Shown one piece after another: positions 36,548 through 51,037 of a stretch of 64,000 nt of DNA. Position numbers and translations under genes: made by a program. This DNA comes from Setaria digitata (Eukaryota > Nematoda > Chromadorea > Rhabditida > Setariidae): NCBI GenBank assembly GCA_003640385.1, contig RCAB01000150.1, forward strand, positions 62,001 through 126,000. The letters are read 5' to 3'. The notes below the pieces were generated by a model. It was not told where the DNA came from, searched no databases, and saw only the letters and a program-made list of their open reading frames with translations. Position 1 is the stretch's first letter. Every line of letters begins with the position of its first letter.

Positions 36548-39500
36548 GTTAGTTAAATTGATCGTATCCTTAAGTACAGTTATCATTTATCATTCATTAA
36601 ATAATATCATTTCAATCAGTTATCATTATCTCTGTACAGATAGTTGACTGTTAACAAAAATTTGTATACTCTTTAGTAACGTAACCTCTAATCACTTTGA
36701 TGTTGCTCTAATTAAATATTACTAGCATTGCTGGGTCGGTAACAATTATTGATAGGCATTTTGACTATGCTTAAGTAACGCAACTGATTACCATTAATAA
36801 TATTGCAACAGTTAATTGTTGTCAATAAATTATTATCAATAATTCAATTTCCTATTCGTTATAGATATCTGATATCTTTGTAATTCTTTTTTTTAATCTT
36901 AATTCTCTTTCTTATGCGCATGTGTATATTTAAAAGACGAACGAATTTGAAAAAAAAAACTAAAGAAGAAATTTTCGAAATGCAGAAATGAGATTTTGCG
37001 AAGAAAAAATAAATTTCAAAATAATTTTACTTTCATATATAGTAGTTATAATAATACTACTTGAGAATTTTATCAAATAGTTTTTTTTTTTTTTTTTTTT
37101 TAAAAAAATTATGTTGTCGAAGAAGCGAATATCTTACCTTTTTGTCTCAACACCTTTCATCATGCAATAGATTTTTGAATTTTACGGGTTATCTAAAAAA
37201 AAAAAAGGGTTTTTATAAATGAATTAAATAAATTCCATAAACATTTCAGAAATGACAGCAAATCAATTTTTTATTTCCATTGAACATACACTATCAAACT
37301 AAAAAAAAAAATTTTAATTTGGTACATTTGTTCTTTCGCAGTGAATATTTTTTATTAAATTCAACAAATTTTATTTTGTCATCAAAAGGAAGGACACTTA
37401 TTCTAACATTCTTAAATTTGTTTAAATAAGAGTTCATAAATGACACTAAAGTGGATGACACTTTGTCGCACGTAATTATTGTGCTTTTTGGAATTTCACA
37501 ATATTATAACATAGACAGTTAATTGAAGTTACACGGTAATTAAATTTTTTAATTAATTTGTTGCCAGAAAGAAATAAGAAATGAGAAAAATGAAAACTCC
37601 GCGAAAATATCCCAACGAGATATAATTCGATGTATTTTTTCTCTGATAAAATTTAAAAAAAAAAATGTGATTGAGAAAATCAGTTGGAATTAAACTAATA
37701 GTTGGATGAAAAAATGAACTTTCTCTGTTAAATAACTGTAAATCAAGTATAATTTAGATTTTCTCTCAGTATGTTGCATTTTAGTTGCATCAAACATTTT
37801 AATGATATACTTAAATCATCCGGAAAAAGATGGAACATTAATCAACTCTCTTTTTTTTTTTTTTTCCTTTATTTTATTTCTGCCCTTCCGTCTGGAAACT
37901 GTCCCTTTTTTCTTTTAAATTGAATTTCCATTTGTCGAATCACTGATTTTAGATCTTTTTAGCATCCCAAACGCTTAAAACTTTACTTGTTGATTCCTTG
38001 AAACTTATGCATCAGATGATGTATTGGTATTGGTACTTCAGATGATTGATGCATCAGTAGTCTTCTTCGCTCAATTTTATGCTTCTATTTGTTTTATGCG
38101 AAATTTCAATGAAAAAATTGCTAATTATTCTTAATCGAAGCAATATTTCGCTTAATATAGGGAATATGTTCATCATTTTTCTTTCAATTTATGTTCAGTA
38201 CTTAAATCCGAAATGAATTACTAGTAGTGGTTAGAAATAGTTGCATTTCCATTAAAACCATTTGTAACCTCATCATAATCACTTGTATCGTTGTTCTTTA
38301 CTCAAATATTTGTATGGGACAAAAATTGGAAATAAATGAATATATTGGCAGTAATCAAAACAGATCACGACTGGAAATAATCGGGATAAATTAGGAGCTG
38401 GAAGTGACGCAATAGATTGGCAGCAAAAAAATAGCTCGATAGGTTAGTTAGTACCATATAAGTAATCCATTAGCGATCAGAGATGGAATAGACCAGCAAC
38501 CAGAACTAACTGGGAAGATTAGCAAACCGAAATAACCGGAACATTCCAGTGACGGAAGCAATCGGAACAAATTGACAACCGAATAGATTAACAACTGGAC
38601 AAGATCAGCAACCGAAGATGATTGGTTGATTTTTCATTAACGAAGATGATTGGAACAGATGAAAAATTCGTTATATGGTGTACTTTGTTCCAAAATTTGT
38701 CTTAATGAATCAAATACACAATGTTACCCAAGGCATTCGTTAATGAAAAGTCTGGAAAAACCGGAAATATGATCGTGGGCAAATTTCTTCTCGAATATGC
38801 ATCAATGTTTATTCCTCAAATTTTTAGCATCATTCACTGTTAACTAACTTTCGTCCTGTGATTTACTACTGTTTACGCCTAAATTAAATTTCACATATTC
38901 CATTGGTTGCTAAAATTGGTCTTGAAATTCTTTTGCTTCAATATGTCAAAATCATTTAGTATTTAATTTTTGCAATATTCAATATATTAAATTATTCATA
39001 ACACTCATAGATATGTATGTTATTTGCTTTTTTTAATATATGTTTTTTTTTTTTTTTTTTTTTTTTTCAATTACATTATTATCAGACCAATATTTTAGCT
39101 ATTTAATTATATTTTAGATAAGTTGAGAAATATTTAATGTGGGAAGAATGTTTGATTTAGCATTAGCATTCTATACACTAAGTACTCCAGTAAGTACACT
39201 TAACGTGGAAAGTTTCGTACTGATTTTAATAAATGATTTTTTAAAATTATTTATGCAATACTTCCTGGAACTATTTTGTTGATAATAATTCCTACTTTTT
39301 TTTTTTTTCTCTCTCTCTCTCTCTTTTTTTATTATAATCTGATGTGTAATCAGCCTATTTTTACGTATCATCAAACGCTTTCTAACATTCAAAGTTCCGG
39401 TTCTGTTGTACGACACACATGCACGAACATCTTCCCAATAATCATTTTATTACATTGGTACATGGGAGTTGAAATTTTGAAAGACTCCATTATGCTTATG

Positions 39501-41074
39501 TATCTGTCGAGTTTGATTATTTCTGTGAGAATACCTGTGAGATACTGAGATCTCAGGAGATTGATTGTACTGAAGCTGCTTATGAGATACTGAGGTTTCT
39601 TTTCACTGTTATGAAATACGTAGTGTGCTGAAGACTGTGCTTTGTTATTATTAGATATTGCTAATTCTATCATTACTTTCATCATTTGTTCTCTTTTTTT
39701 TTTTTTTTTTTTCATAATTACTTTTTACTACCATGCTGTAAAATTAGAAATCATTTTTTCTTTTTTTTTTTTGTTTTCTTTCTGAAGAAGTACGGTCATG
39801 TCTTTCTTTATAGTATACGATACCAATGAAATATGCTATACAAATTCAATAATATTGATATATTGAAAAATGATCATTCAATGAATGAAAAATTGCAGAA
39901 ATGTTGATTAGCATTTTTAAACTGATAATAATGCACAGTGGTCAATGATTATCGGAACTTTTTTTTTTTTTTTTCGTAAGAAATAATGAATCAGTAATTT
40001 GATTGAGTTATAAAATAGTGAAAATTCACTAGCTTAGATATATTATAAAAATAAATTAATCATATAATCAATCACATTTCATATTAATAAAAAACAAAAT
40101 TGAACAATTCTTATTTTCACCTCAATTTCAGCGATAGGTCTCTCTTGCCACTTCAGTTATTATTATCCATTTATTGTCTGTTATTAATTACTTCTAGTTT
40201 TTCTTACCTGTCATTTATAAAAAGAGGAATTATTTGCCTTCATTTTCTATGATTGTTGCCTATTTTTTCCTATCTCCTTTTGAAATTAATAGAGAAATTT
40301 AAAAATGATGATTCTATGGTGATAGAAATGGTTGTGAGCGACTTGTTCAAAGTTTCTTTCAGTCGTTGTCATCTCATATGTACACAGAATACATTTACAG
40401 TCATCAAAAGTGATCGAATCGTCCTTGAATGATTCATTTGTTAGCCGAGGAAAGGCGGGGGATGACAACGGGAGAATTTTATTGGATGAACTTATTGTTA
40501 TACACAAACTTCTCCTTTTATTTTCTTCTTTCCTCGAGGATTTTTCTTCCACCAGATTTATGATTTTCAGATTCTTCTCTCTCTCTCTCTCTCTCTCTTT
40601 GTCTTTTTTCTCCTATGATTTTGAATTCTTATCCGCTTGAAAACGCATTTTATTTAGTTAGAGATTTCATAGATTGTCTGCAGTTGTTACGGATCAATCC
40701 GTTTATAAATCGTGGAAGATCCAGCCTTTATGAAGAATGAAGCCTATATATATGTACATGTAGAGCCAAGGAAGAATACGAATCTTGTTGGTTTTGCCAT
40801 TGCTTTTGAGAAAAAAAAATATTACTGAAAAATGTATTATCCTATTTTTGGTTAAAAATATTATAGATCGTAAGAAATTACTTTGCTTTTTTTTTGGCTG
40901 AATTTCAGTTCATTAATCATCATTCCCCTTAAACATATTCATTTTGAAGTATTATAGGTAAAAAAAGGAATGAAATCAGAAATAATCACTGATAATTTGT
41001 AATGTTATCGATAATATCAGATTGAAAATGACAATTATTTTACAGAAATTTATGTGATTTACCTAGTGAAATTT

Positions 41075-41105
<31 letters not shown>

Positions 41106-44100
41106 GCAGAAATTTTTTAACTGAGGAAAGAGAATAAAAATAACAAATCAAGATTGATAAAAGGGTTTCGTTTATTATATCTCCATTCGTTTATTTTTCT
41201 TCCTTATCATATCAGATTTTCATTTCTAATCCTTCTTTTTTTATTTTTGTCATTTTCATATTTCATATAGTTGTCCTTTTCTTTCTGCTTCCAAACAAGG
41301 AAAAAAAAAGCTCCCATAAAATTATGTTAGTTTGTCTAGAATTTTGATAGGTTTTATCGAAAATTTTGATAGTGCCCGATTTTGTTAAACAAACTTTGAC
41401 AACACTCACAAATCATCAACGCATCCTGAGCTTTTTTGCATAAGCCTGAAATTTTGAACTTTCTAAATCGTTTCAAAAGCGAAATAATGATTTTAGAATT
41501 CATTAATTTATTATATATGCACACAGCGAATGTCGTCAATTTTTATTTTAATCCTTTCTTATATTTTAACATTTATTATATTACACAATGTGTTTTTGAT
41601 ATTTGCGCTTTATAATCTTCATTTTTCCGTTCTTTTTCATGATTTTTTCAAAAATTAAAATCTTCCTCAAATTTTTAACATTCAGATGAGCTCTATAAAT
41701 GATTAAATTTTTTTTTATCTTCCTGAAATCAATTTTGCAACAGGATTTTTCATATAATTATTAAAAAAAAAAAAAAAATTTTTTTTCCCAATTCATATAA
41801 CAAAAGCGTTTATTCACTTTTTTTTTTTTTTTCCTATCACATTTGCTATTGAATGATATAGTCACATATGTACACGCATCTCTTTGAAAATAATTTCGTT
41901 TTTTTTCGAGAAAATAAATTGTAAATGTTTGAAAATTGTAAAATGGCACGAATTGAGTAAATGTCATAAAGAAATTTGTCCTATCTTCCTGTTTTCCAGT
42001 TTCATTTCATTTCTGTTTTGTTCCTGTATCGAAGATGTTCTCTTTTTTTTCTTTTTTTTTTTTCCCGCATTTAAAAATGATGATGACATTTACACTGTTC
42101 ATTTAATATGCTCACATGTTTGTTCCTGGTTTGAAAATTTTTCCTTTAAAATTTTCATATATTTTATATTGCTAATATTTTAAACTAATTTTTGATTTGC
42201 AGTGAAAATGAAAGATGAAATGAGATTTTTTTTTTTTGTTTCGGGCTAATTTTGTTTCTATTAGTTAAGATAAATGATAGAATTTGATTAATTTTTTTTT
42301 TCTTTTTTGATTTTGATTTTTTTCATCTTAAAATTTATTAATGAAAAAAAAAAAATAAGTAAAAGCTTACTGTTTAAAGGTAAGAAAATTATTTGACTGT
42401 TATTGTGAAAAACGAAAATTGTTGATTTACTAATTTTTTTTTTGAATCCATTTCAAAAAAGGAAATTAATTTATGCAATATTTATGTAATGCGCTTCTTC
42501 TTTTGTTCTTTGAAAAACTAGATTAAATGAGATATAATATGATAATTATTATTTAAAGAATTTTTTAACCTTTTTTTTTGTTTGAAATAATTTTATTCAT
42601 GATTTGACGTTAAAATAATATAATAGATTTTTCTCCTTGAATTGCGCTTTTTTTTTTTTGAAAAAGCAAATTTATGCGAACAGTATTTTTATTCTTATAA
42701 GTTTTCATCCGAAACTTTACTTGAATTTAAAATGAAGCAAGTGGAATTCCCAAATGATTTTTATATGCATGAATAACATCTTGAGATTGCTTGCCACAAC
42801 AATCTTCCAAATATATATTCTAACAATATCTGCTATATTCCTTTCTTCCAACAATTTTTTTTTCCTATGAAATTTCAAAAGAAAAAATCATTAATTTTTA
42901 TCCTTTTTCATCGTACATTTTATTTTTTGGTATGTTTTAAATAGCTGAAAAATCTTCTTTTTTTTCTATAAGTTTTTATCAAGCAGTGGCTCTTTTTTGA
43001 ATGTATTATCGGAAAAAAAAAAAAAAAAAAAAACGCTAATTTATATCAAAAGATTACGAATTGGATTGGCTGAGAAATGTTATAAAATATTCTAAACTGT
43101 ATCAGTTTTAAGCGGCACTAACAGTTTTATCCTTTCATTTTGTTAAGTTCAATCTTCTTTGAAAATAAATAACTTTGTTGCATCATATTTCGTTGATTAA
43201 TTTTAAAGTAGACTGGAATCATTCAATTAATTAGTTGATTCTTTTGATTAATTTTCAAATGGAACTAAATCAGCTCGTTATTATCATTATTATTATAATT
43301 GCCATTTTATTTCTTAAGGTTGATTCACCTAATATTATTTGAAAATATTTTTTTTTAGATGAAAAATTGCTGCTGTTATTTTTTTAAAATTCATTTTTAA
43401 AATACATCGATTATAAACATTTGCTGATCGGTCCATCTTAAATTCATACGATCACTGATTCTTTTAAGCTGTGATCATGATTTCGAATGCCTTCCGATAG
43501 TTCTAGCGTTCATTTATACCTGTTTTGTACCTACTTGACAACTATATACATCATCTTGTTATCTGTATATCTATTATTAGCTTCATGCTACCTGTATACC
43601 TTTTTGATGCTTTTAGGTATCTCGTAGATATTTGTATTCTTTTCAATACTTCATTTAATAGATTCACATATTTAGTAAATAGTTTAATGTGCCTCTTTTC
43701 ACTGGGAGTGTTAAAAAAAAAATACTTAAAAAAGAATAGCAATAATAATATTTTCTCTTCTGTTTAGTTTAAGATTTCCCCTCTCAACATGTCCAGATTT
43801 GTTCTTCAGCTATTCATTTTTCACGTTAATTAAATGGCTTCACTTTTAATGCTATAATTCTGTCATAAATATATCTATTTTGTGAATTTGTAATTTGCTT
43901 AGTTATGGTTGATATATTTATAGGTATTGTTTACTTAGGAAAAGAAAAATTCGATTTGTTGATAAATTTTGCTGGTAGTGCAAAAATAACACATCTGATT
44001 TTCGACTAATTAATTTATAAATTTTTTTTTTTTTTTTTTTTTTGACTAAATAACGTATTAGATATAATTTAAGTGATGCACTACCAATGAAACTTCTATA

Positions 44101-46479
44101 ATTTTGATAAATATTTAATTAATTGCATTGATATCAGTTCACATGCTTCATTCAGTTATATCTACCAAAATTGAAATCGGGGAGTTTTTTTTTTTTCGTT
44201 ATTGAATTTTAGAATTTTTAAAATCCAGCGCTATGAAACCCGCATCATAAGTGACTAATTCAAATTAAATATTGGAAATGTTTGAAAAAAATAAATAAAT
44301 AAAAGATATGGTAAGTACAAACCTTCTGGCTAAATGTTAGTACCGGCATAAAGCACTTTTAGTTTTAAAAATATATCCAATATGAGGATTAGATAAATAT
44401 TTTTTCATTCATTATGCTTACAAAAATTACGTCAGTTTTGCGTCAAATGTTTTTTGTTTTGTTCATGCTTTTTTAATGCTTTTTAATAGAAAAAAAAAGC
44501 TTTATTTTTCATTTTTTTTTTTCTTTTTTTATGAATATTAAATTTTTGTGTGCATTATGAAGCAAATGGTGAAACCAAACAGACAATCGTCATTTCTTGT
44601 TGTGTAGATAAATTTTTTTATCTTGATATTTCACCTGTCGTGAGATAAAAAAGAATAACAGAAGCAAAAGAATGATAGAAGTTTGATTTTTTATGTATTG
44701 TATCGATGGCTCGCAAATTTTTGATGTTTTATTATTTTTAAACCGAGTCGTTCATTTGCTTCTATTAAATAATAAAAGTTTAATTGTTTCATAGTTTTTT
44801 TTTTTCTAAGTCATACAGTTTTAATGATTTTAGAAACCTAATAGTATATTTAATGTTTTCTTTGCTAAAACAATAATGTATTAAGGTTGATATTATTATT
44901 AGTCTTGTAGTTTTTTTTTTTTTAAACTGAAACAGTTTGAGAAAAGAAGCATTCGTTTGAAATCTTTCTATTGTTTTCAAATTGTTCAAGGTTCGATAGT
45001 TTCAGGCCTAATAATAATTCCTTAGAATTGATATTTTGTGATATTACATTTCTGATTAATAGTGATAACAGTGATCTTACAGGTTTGACCAAATATTGGA
45101 TAAACAGAGGCATTCTTATATTTTCGATGTTTCATATGAAAGTAAGCATTTAGTGTTTCAGTTTCCCTTTTTCATTGATAAATGCCTGTCTATTATATCA
45201 TTCATTGTATTACTTTTCTTTTACCTCTTATCAGTGCTTCACTTGTTTTTATTCATAACCGTATAATCATGAAATATCAATAAGCCTAGCCTCGACTCTG
45301 AACATTACTCAACTTTAAAACATACTTTGGCTACAACTAATAATTTTTCAATAGTTTATATACAATTTATTTATATTATTGTTTCAGCGAACGTTAAATT
45401 ATTTGAAAATAAAGAAAGAGTATAAAATTAAATCATAGCATTTGTTGTTATGATTATTATTCGAAGTGAAGATTTGGTAAACATTTATTTGATTAGTAAG
45501 ATTAGCATTATTAGTAGTTTGTTTCCATCCGAAACTGTTTTCTAAAAAAAACAAAACTAAAAAAATTATTAAATAACTTATCTAATGGCTTCCTGTAAAC
45601 TATTGCTTTAAAGAAAAATAAATTATTTTATTTGCTTCTTTTTGAAGAAAAATATTTCGTATTTTTCAAAAAAAAAAAGAATATTTATAAATAAATTTTT
45701 CACAGATGTCCAAAAAGAAAGGTTTTTTTCTCATATTTTCTTCTAAAAACTCAGTTTTCAAGAAAATCTCGGACGATTTCAGTGATTTATTACTTTGTGA
45801 GCGTGCTTGAGAGTTTGAGAGACGATTCAAAAGAAAATGGGAAAGGTTTTTACTTTCTCAGTTTAATTTTCTTAAAATGAATCTGTTGGTTTTTTTTTGT
45901 ATTTTCAAATATTTTTCCATTTTTTAGATGAATAGAATTTCCTTTCGAAAACGAAACATTCAAAAAACACTGTACAAAAGTTTCTATTATTGCATTTTGT
46001 TTATTTGTTTGTTTCTTTTGTTCCCTTCTGCTATATTTTGTTCCAAAAATCCACAGTATTTTGTTTTTGAAGGATGTGGACGGGGAAGATCTAATTTTTT
46101 GTAGCCTTTAACCTTGAAATATTTTTCATTCTTATTTGCAGTTTGTACTTAAAAGATAATAAAAAAGGTGTAGATAAATGGACTTTTCTTAAAATTATAA
46201 TTAAAATTGATCATTCAAATATTCCTATTAAAAAAGAAAACCATTTAGAATCTGAGAGTTCGTTAAGTTTCTCTTTCTCCTTGTAATTCGACTATTTTCT
46301 AGAAAAATCTTTCTTTTCCCTTATTTATCTTAAATAACGCTTTGGAATAGAATAAAATTCACTATATACGTTTTATAGAAATTATGTGTGAGTTCTTCTA
46401 CTTCTTTTTTCTCAATTTTTAGGAAATTAAAAAAATTTTTTTAGAAAATTGCAATGACTTTTTTTTGTCTTGGTTTTAG
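36548..46479. other. Probable long intron or upstream region of Rab11-FIP
   Basis: Nearly 10 kb without an exon that I can support. It contains the degenerate repeat at 38350-38660, many poly-T tracts of 15-25 bases (37080, 39043, 41085, 44020) and short CT tracts. A second EF-hand and the acidic linker of vertebrate FIP3/4 were looked for by eye and not found. Confidence 0.4.
38350..38660. repeat. Degenerate 20-25-bp repeat rich in ggaa/caacc
   Basis: Over about 300 bp the sequence cycles through related pieces such as actggaaataatcggga, agatggaatagaccagcaac, aaccggaacattcc, gcaatcggaacaaattgac, caactggacaagatcagcaac and aagatgattgg. The pieces share a core of (c)gGAA-x-A-x-C and CAACC/CAACT. 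The tract is less AT-rich than its surroundings. At its end, ttttcattaacgaa (38631-38644) is repeated inverted at 38736-38749. Confidence 0.5.
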
Positions 46480-49400
46480 GAGCATTCACCAAATTCGATG
46501 CGATTAAATAATAGCTCGAGTTCAGCATCAGTTGCATCACGTCTTTATACGAACGGTACACGTGGTTCACGACGTGGTAGCTTTGGTAGTGAACCGGAAA
46601 TGATGAGTTTTAGTGATAATGAGACATCCATACATGAACTAAACGAAATTTGCAGCCAGGTTTGTTTTTTTTTTTTTCTTTTTTAATTTTAGGCTATACT
46701 CGATAAGACAGCAAACTCCGTGATTACTTTTGAATCAGCCATCTATCATATGTTATTAAAAGGATTGAGCATTTTACCTTTATAAATATCCATATGTAAT
46801 ATACTAATCATTAGCTAATTAATTTCGATGCGAAAAGGTATGTAAAATTTATCCATATCAGTAAACGAATAATTTACTATTTACTTCATAAATTCTCCAC
46901 GGTAACCAATAACCGCTTTATTTTATTATTTTACGATATGATATTGAAAAAGAGCCAAAACTTTGTTTACCATAAGTTAACCATTCTTGATCATAGATGA
47001 CCTAATTATAAATAACAGTATAAAAGTATATCATTTATGCAACAATTTTTGATTGTTACCTTTTGTAATACCTTGGGATTTTGTTCTCTCATTTTTGATA
47101 TTTTTTTTTTTTTTTTCACATAAGCAAGTTAAGTTATCTTTACTACAAGTAGCATGCAATTCATAAAAAAAATGTCGGCATAAACATATTCGCTTGCAAT
47201 CTTTAACCAAAAACTAAAAACTGAAAAAAAAATTCTGAGACTTTTTTTACAAAGTATTTGAGTTCAAAAACTGCAAAAATTTTACTTTTTCCATTACTTC
47301 CATCGCAATCTCCGCTGCTGCAATTATCATTGTCACTGTGGAAATATAATCACTGGAAAGAAATTATTTTAACATTATTGTTATAATAATTATTGCCATT
47401 TCGGAATCTATCTTTGTCACTATCAATTGTCCTTTTTTTTTTCATTATCATAGTCATTATTATCCCAAATTCTGCTTCTCTGCCTTTTGTTTTTATTTTC
47501 GGAAATCTTAAAATGATGCTAATTACAAATAAATATCATCTCTATCGATAGTATTTGGGTCATTTTTATTATTTTAAAAGTTGTTTGCTTTTTTTGGAAA
47601 AAAAAAAAAAAGTATTTTCATTTATTTCATAATTCGTTGACATTTCGGCATGACCACTAAAAACGACGAATATTTCATAATTGATCAAATAAGTTGATGA
47701 TTCATTCTTACCCGTTTATAAGAATGCTTTTGCTTTACCTTTTTTTTTTTTTCTGTTTTTCATTAATTATCTTAGATACTGGTATCAGAGATGAATAAAC
47801 TCAAAAATCCATACCTAATTAGTCATATTTAAATCCGCACTCTTTCAATTTGCAAAAATTCGATATTATATTTAAGAAAAATGATAAAAAGTGTATTTTA
47901 TCGTTTTTCTATATTTATTAGGAGTTTAAAGCAATAAAGTGAGCAAAACAGAAAAAATGAAATACATTAGTATATATAATGTATATAACATTAGTTATAT
48001 ATAGTTCATCTGTTACTTAGGTATTTTACCTGTTATCATCTAATGTTCAAATTTTGTATTTGAACAGTACACATTCAGAACCATTAAAAAGTTATTCCCC
48101 GAATCTTGTACCTTTTCAGACTTCTGTAATTAATTAAAATTTTCACAAAAATACTTTGTGCAATCAGTAAATGAAAAATGATGCCTTTAACTTATATTAC
48201 AACATCTAAATGAGCAGTGATGTCTTCAATTAATTACAGTATTTAGATGAATGGTGATGTCTTCAATTAATTATGGTATCTAAATTAGCAAAATTCATAA
48301 AAGGTATGCTGGAATTATTTCAGCAAATTAAAATTATACCTTCAAATTCTGTTTGCATTATAATAAGTGCAATTTTTCCGAGATTATACTTTGAGAATTT
48401 AACTCTAATGAGAAGTATATATGGATTTGTTTTATTCATGCTTGTTTAGTTATTTATTTCTATGTGCTTTACTTTTGGATAATTTTTGCTTTTAAGTTAT
48501 GAGGATTGCAGAGAAATAGAATGATTTTGCGTACTGCAAATGTACTGCAAATTTTTGTTAAAGTTTTCCATGTTGAAAGAGGAATAATTAATACTTATGT
48601 CTACTGCAAAAAGTAAGCAGCTTGCATCTTTATTTTTCTGTTTTAAAATCAATTATTAATGTAAACTCTTTGAAACTATTAAGTCAGTTATACATTTTCG
48701 TTCGATTTAGAACCTAAACTATCCTGTAATTTCATTCAGAAAATCTATTATAACAATGATTTTATTATCCGTTGATGTAGGTTTAATTAAACTTATAATT
48801 CTTTATGGTTATTTTTAGCTGTTTTGGAATTCTTTCCAAACATTTCCTAAAATTCAGATCGATGTATCATTTAATTAGTAATTGATAAAAATTTTTTTTT
48901 AGGTATCATCACTTTCCAAAAAAGTCAACGACTTAGAAGAGGAACGGATGAGTTCCGGCGAAGAGAGGGCACGCTTACGAGCTGATAATGCTGTACTTAC
49001 CGAACGTGTACATATCTTGGAAGAGCAGTTACATGCCGCTGAGCAAAGGTTTTTACCTTACATTTGTACAGTTTAAATCTCCTTTAACAAAATATAAAAT
49101 TTTTAAATTCAATTAATAAAAGTAAATAATTTACCTATACATTTATTTCATAGTCATATATAGTGAAATAAAAGTCAGATATACAATTATTGTTGCTTCA
49201 CTGAAAATCAGTCAGTTTTAAGTGCTGTTTCATATCTCATTTTTCAATATGCTCCATTTTAATCCTTCAGAAATCAAAAAATTTCTTCACTTTTCTCTCT
49301 CGTCTCTCTCTTCTCCTCTTTTCATCCCTCTCTATCTCAACACATTTTTTAATAGCATTTTTGAAGGGTCATAAAGGATGAAATTTATTATCAGTTAATT

Positions 49401-50044
49401 ATTTCACTAATTGGTTTTGCTGTGAAAAATTTTAACATTCTCTATAAACACTGTGGTATATATCAAGTTCTATGATATGAAATCTTGTCCGCATCGAAAT
49501 AAATTGAAGTAAGACTTAAAATTTAATATTTTGGAAAAAAAAATTGCTGATTTTTGTATGGGAAATGAGTTTTCTAAATTATCTATAACTGCATGCATAT
49601 GCATTCTTCAATTTGAATTATTTTTGGGTTTTTCCGATTTTTGAAAAATTAATGCATAACGACAAAGTATGAGGGAAATTGTCCTTCTTTGTTGTTCAGC
49701 TGAAAGCATTTCATCATTTTGATTTATATTTTCATTTAAAGGATTATTCATCAAAAGGATTAAAATAACCGAATTTTTAGAATCCATTATTATTTTGTCG
49801 AGAAATTTCGTGTTCATTTCTACTTTGTTTTTTAAATTTTGGAAAAGAAAGAGAAATAGGGCTTTTTTGCCCAGTGGTAAATTAAATTTTTCACTTCTGT
49901 ATTGAAAAATTTTGCTTGTGTTTCGAAAATATTTATTAATTTTAAATATATATATATTTAAATATATAAATAAATAAATATATATATATTTAATATATAT
50001 ATAAATAAATAAATATATATATATTAAATCTTGGAAAAGAAGAG

Positions 50045-50085
<41 letters not shown>

Positions 50086-51004
50086 TTAGTATATTATTAT
50101 TATATATATAATATACAGGTGGAAAGAGAAATTAACAGAAGAGAAAAGCCGAAATCGTGACATTATATCAAGGATGGAACGTGAAAAACAACTTGAAATA
50201 GAAAGTGCTGCTTTAAAATATCAGGTATTTTTTCTGTGAAATCCCGAATTTACTGAAATTTTCGAGAACAACTTAATCACATTCATCTGATATCATCATT
50301 TTTTTTTCCCTGTCATAATACCAACAATATTCCACCTCGGATATGTTTTTGGAAAACATTTGTATATTTAATATCCGTTTAATTTTTTATTCATTAAATT
50401 ATAGGAAAAAAGAATGAGGAAATGATTACAACTGATGTATTGATGTTAAAATGACTAAATATCATTCTTCGTTTAACAGTGTTAAAAGTATTAATTATCA
50501 CAAAATAATATTATAGCAAAACGATACATGATGTGATCATACTATAATAATTAGTTGAGTTGATAGCAATGCTAATTACATTCAAATGACATGTTATTAT
50601 GTTTTTCATAATGTTCTCAAATGTTGTCACGTTTGTTTCGTATATACTATCATGTAACACATTATGTAAAGAAATGGAAATAATAAAAGAATTAGCAGTC
50701 AAATATTTACCACTTTTTCATTTTTTTAGGTGCTTGAAAAAGATTGTGGCGGTTTGAGGAAGGAAAAAGATAGAATGCAAAATGATATGCTTAATTTACA
50801 AATTAGTCTTGATAGTACGAAAGATCAACTTATCGAAGCTAATGCAATGTGTGAAGCATTAGAAGAAGCACGTTTGAAGGTAGAAAGAGATTTCAAAAGG
50901 TACGAAACATTTGAAGTTTATTAAAATAATTCTCATGAAATTAGCATCAATAAAAGTTTAATATAATTTTTGATAGTTATTAATCAGTGTAGTAACAATC
51001 AGCA

Positions 51005-51037
<33 letters not shown>

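Noticed and set aside
36360..36647. 95-codon open frame preceded by a good TTTCAG acceptor
   Set aside because: The frame (KKNSRFSSRLQ, then EKKWRNYSNH) resembles nothing I know, and its phase at the donor does not fit the next exon. The EF-hand-like reading in another frame overlaps it and is at least family-like.
39171..39715. Three overlapping open frames on both strands
   Set aside because: They depend on CT and poly-T tracts, and their translations are low in complexity.
47970..48005. TA-rich palindromic stretch tatatataatgtatataac
   Set aside because: Simple alternating AT sequence, expected in this composition.
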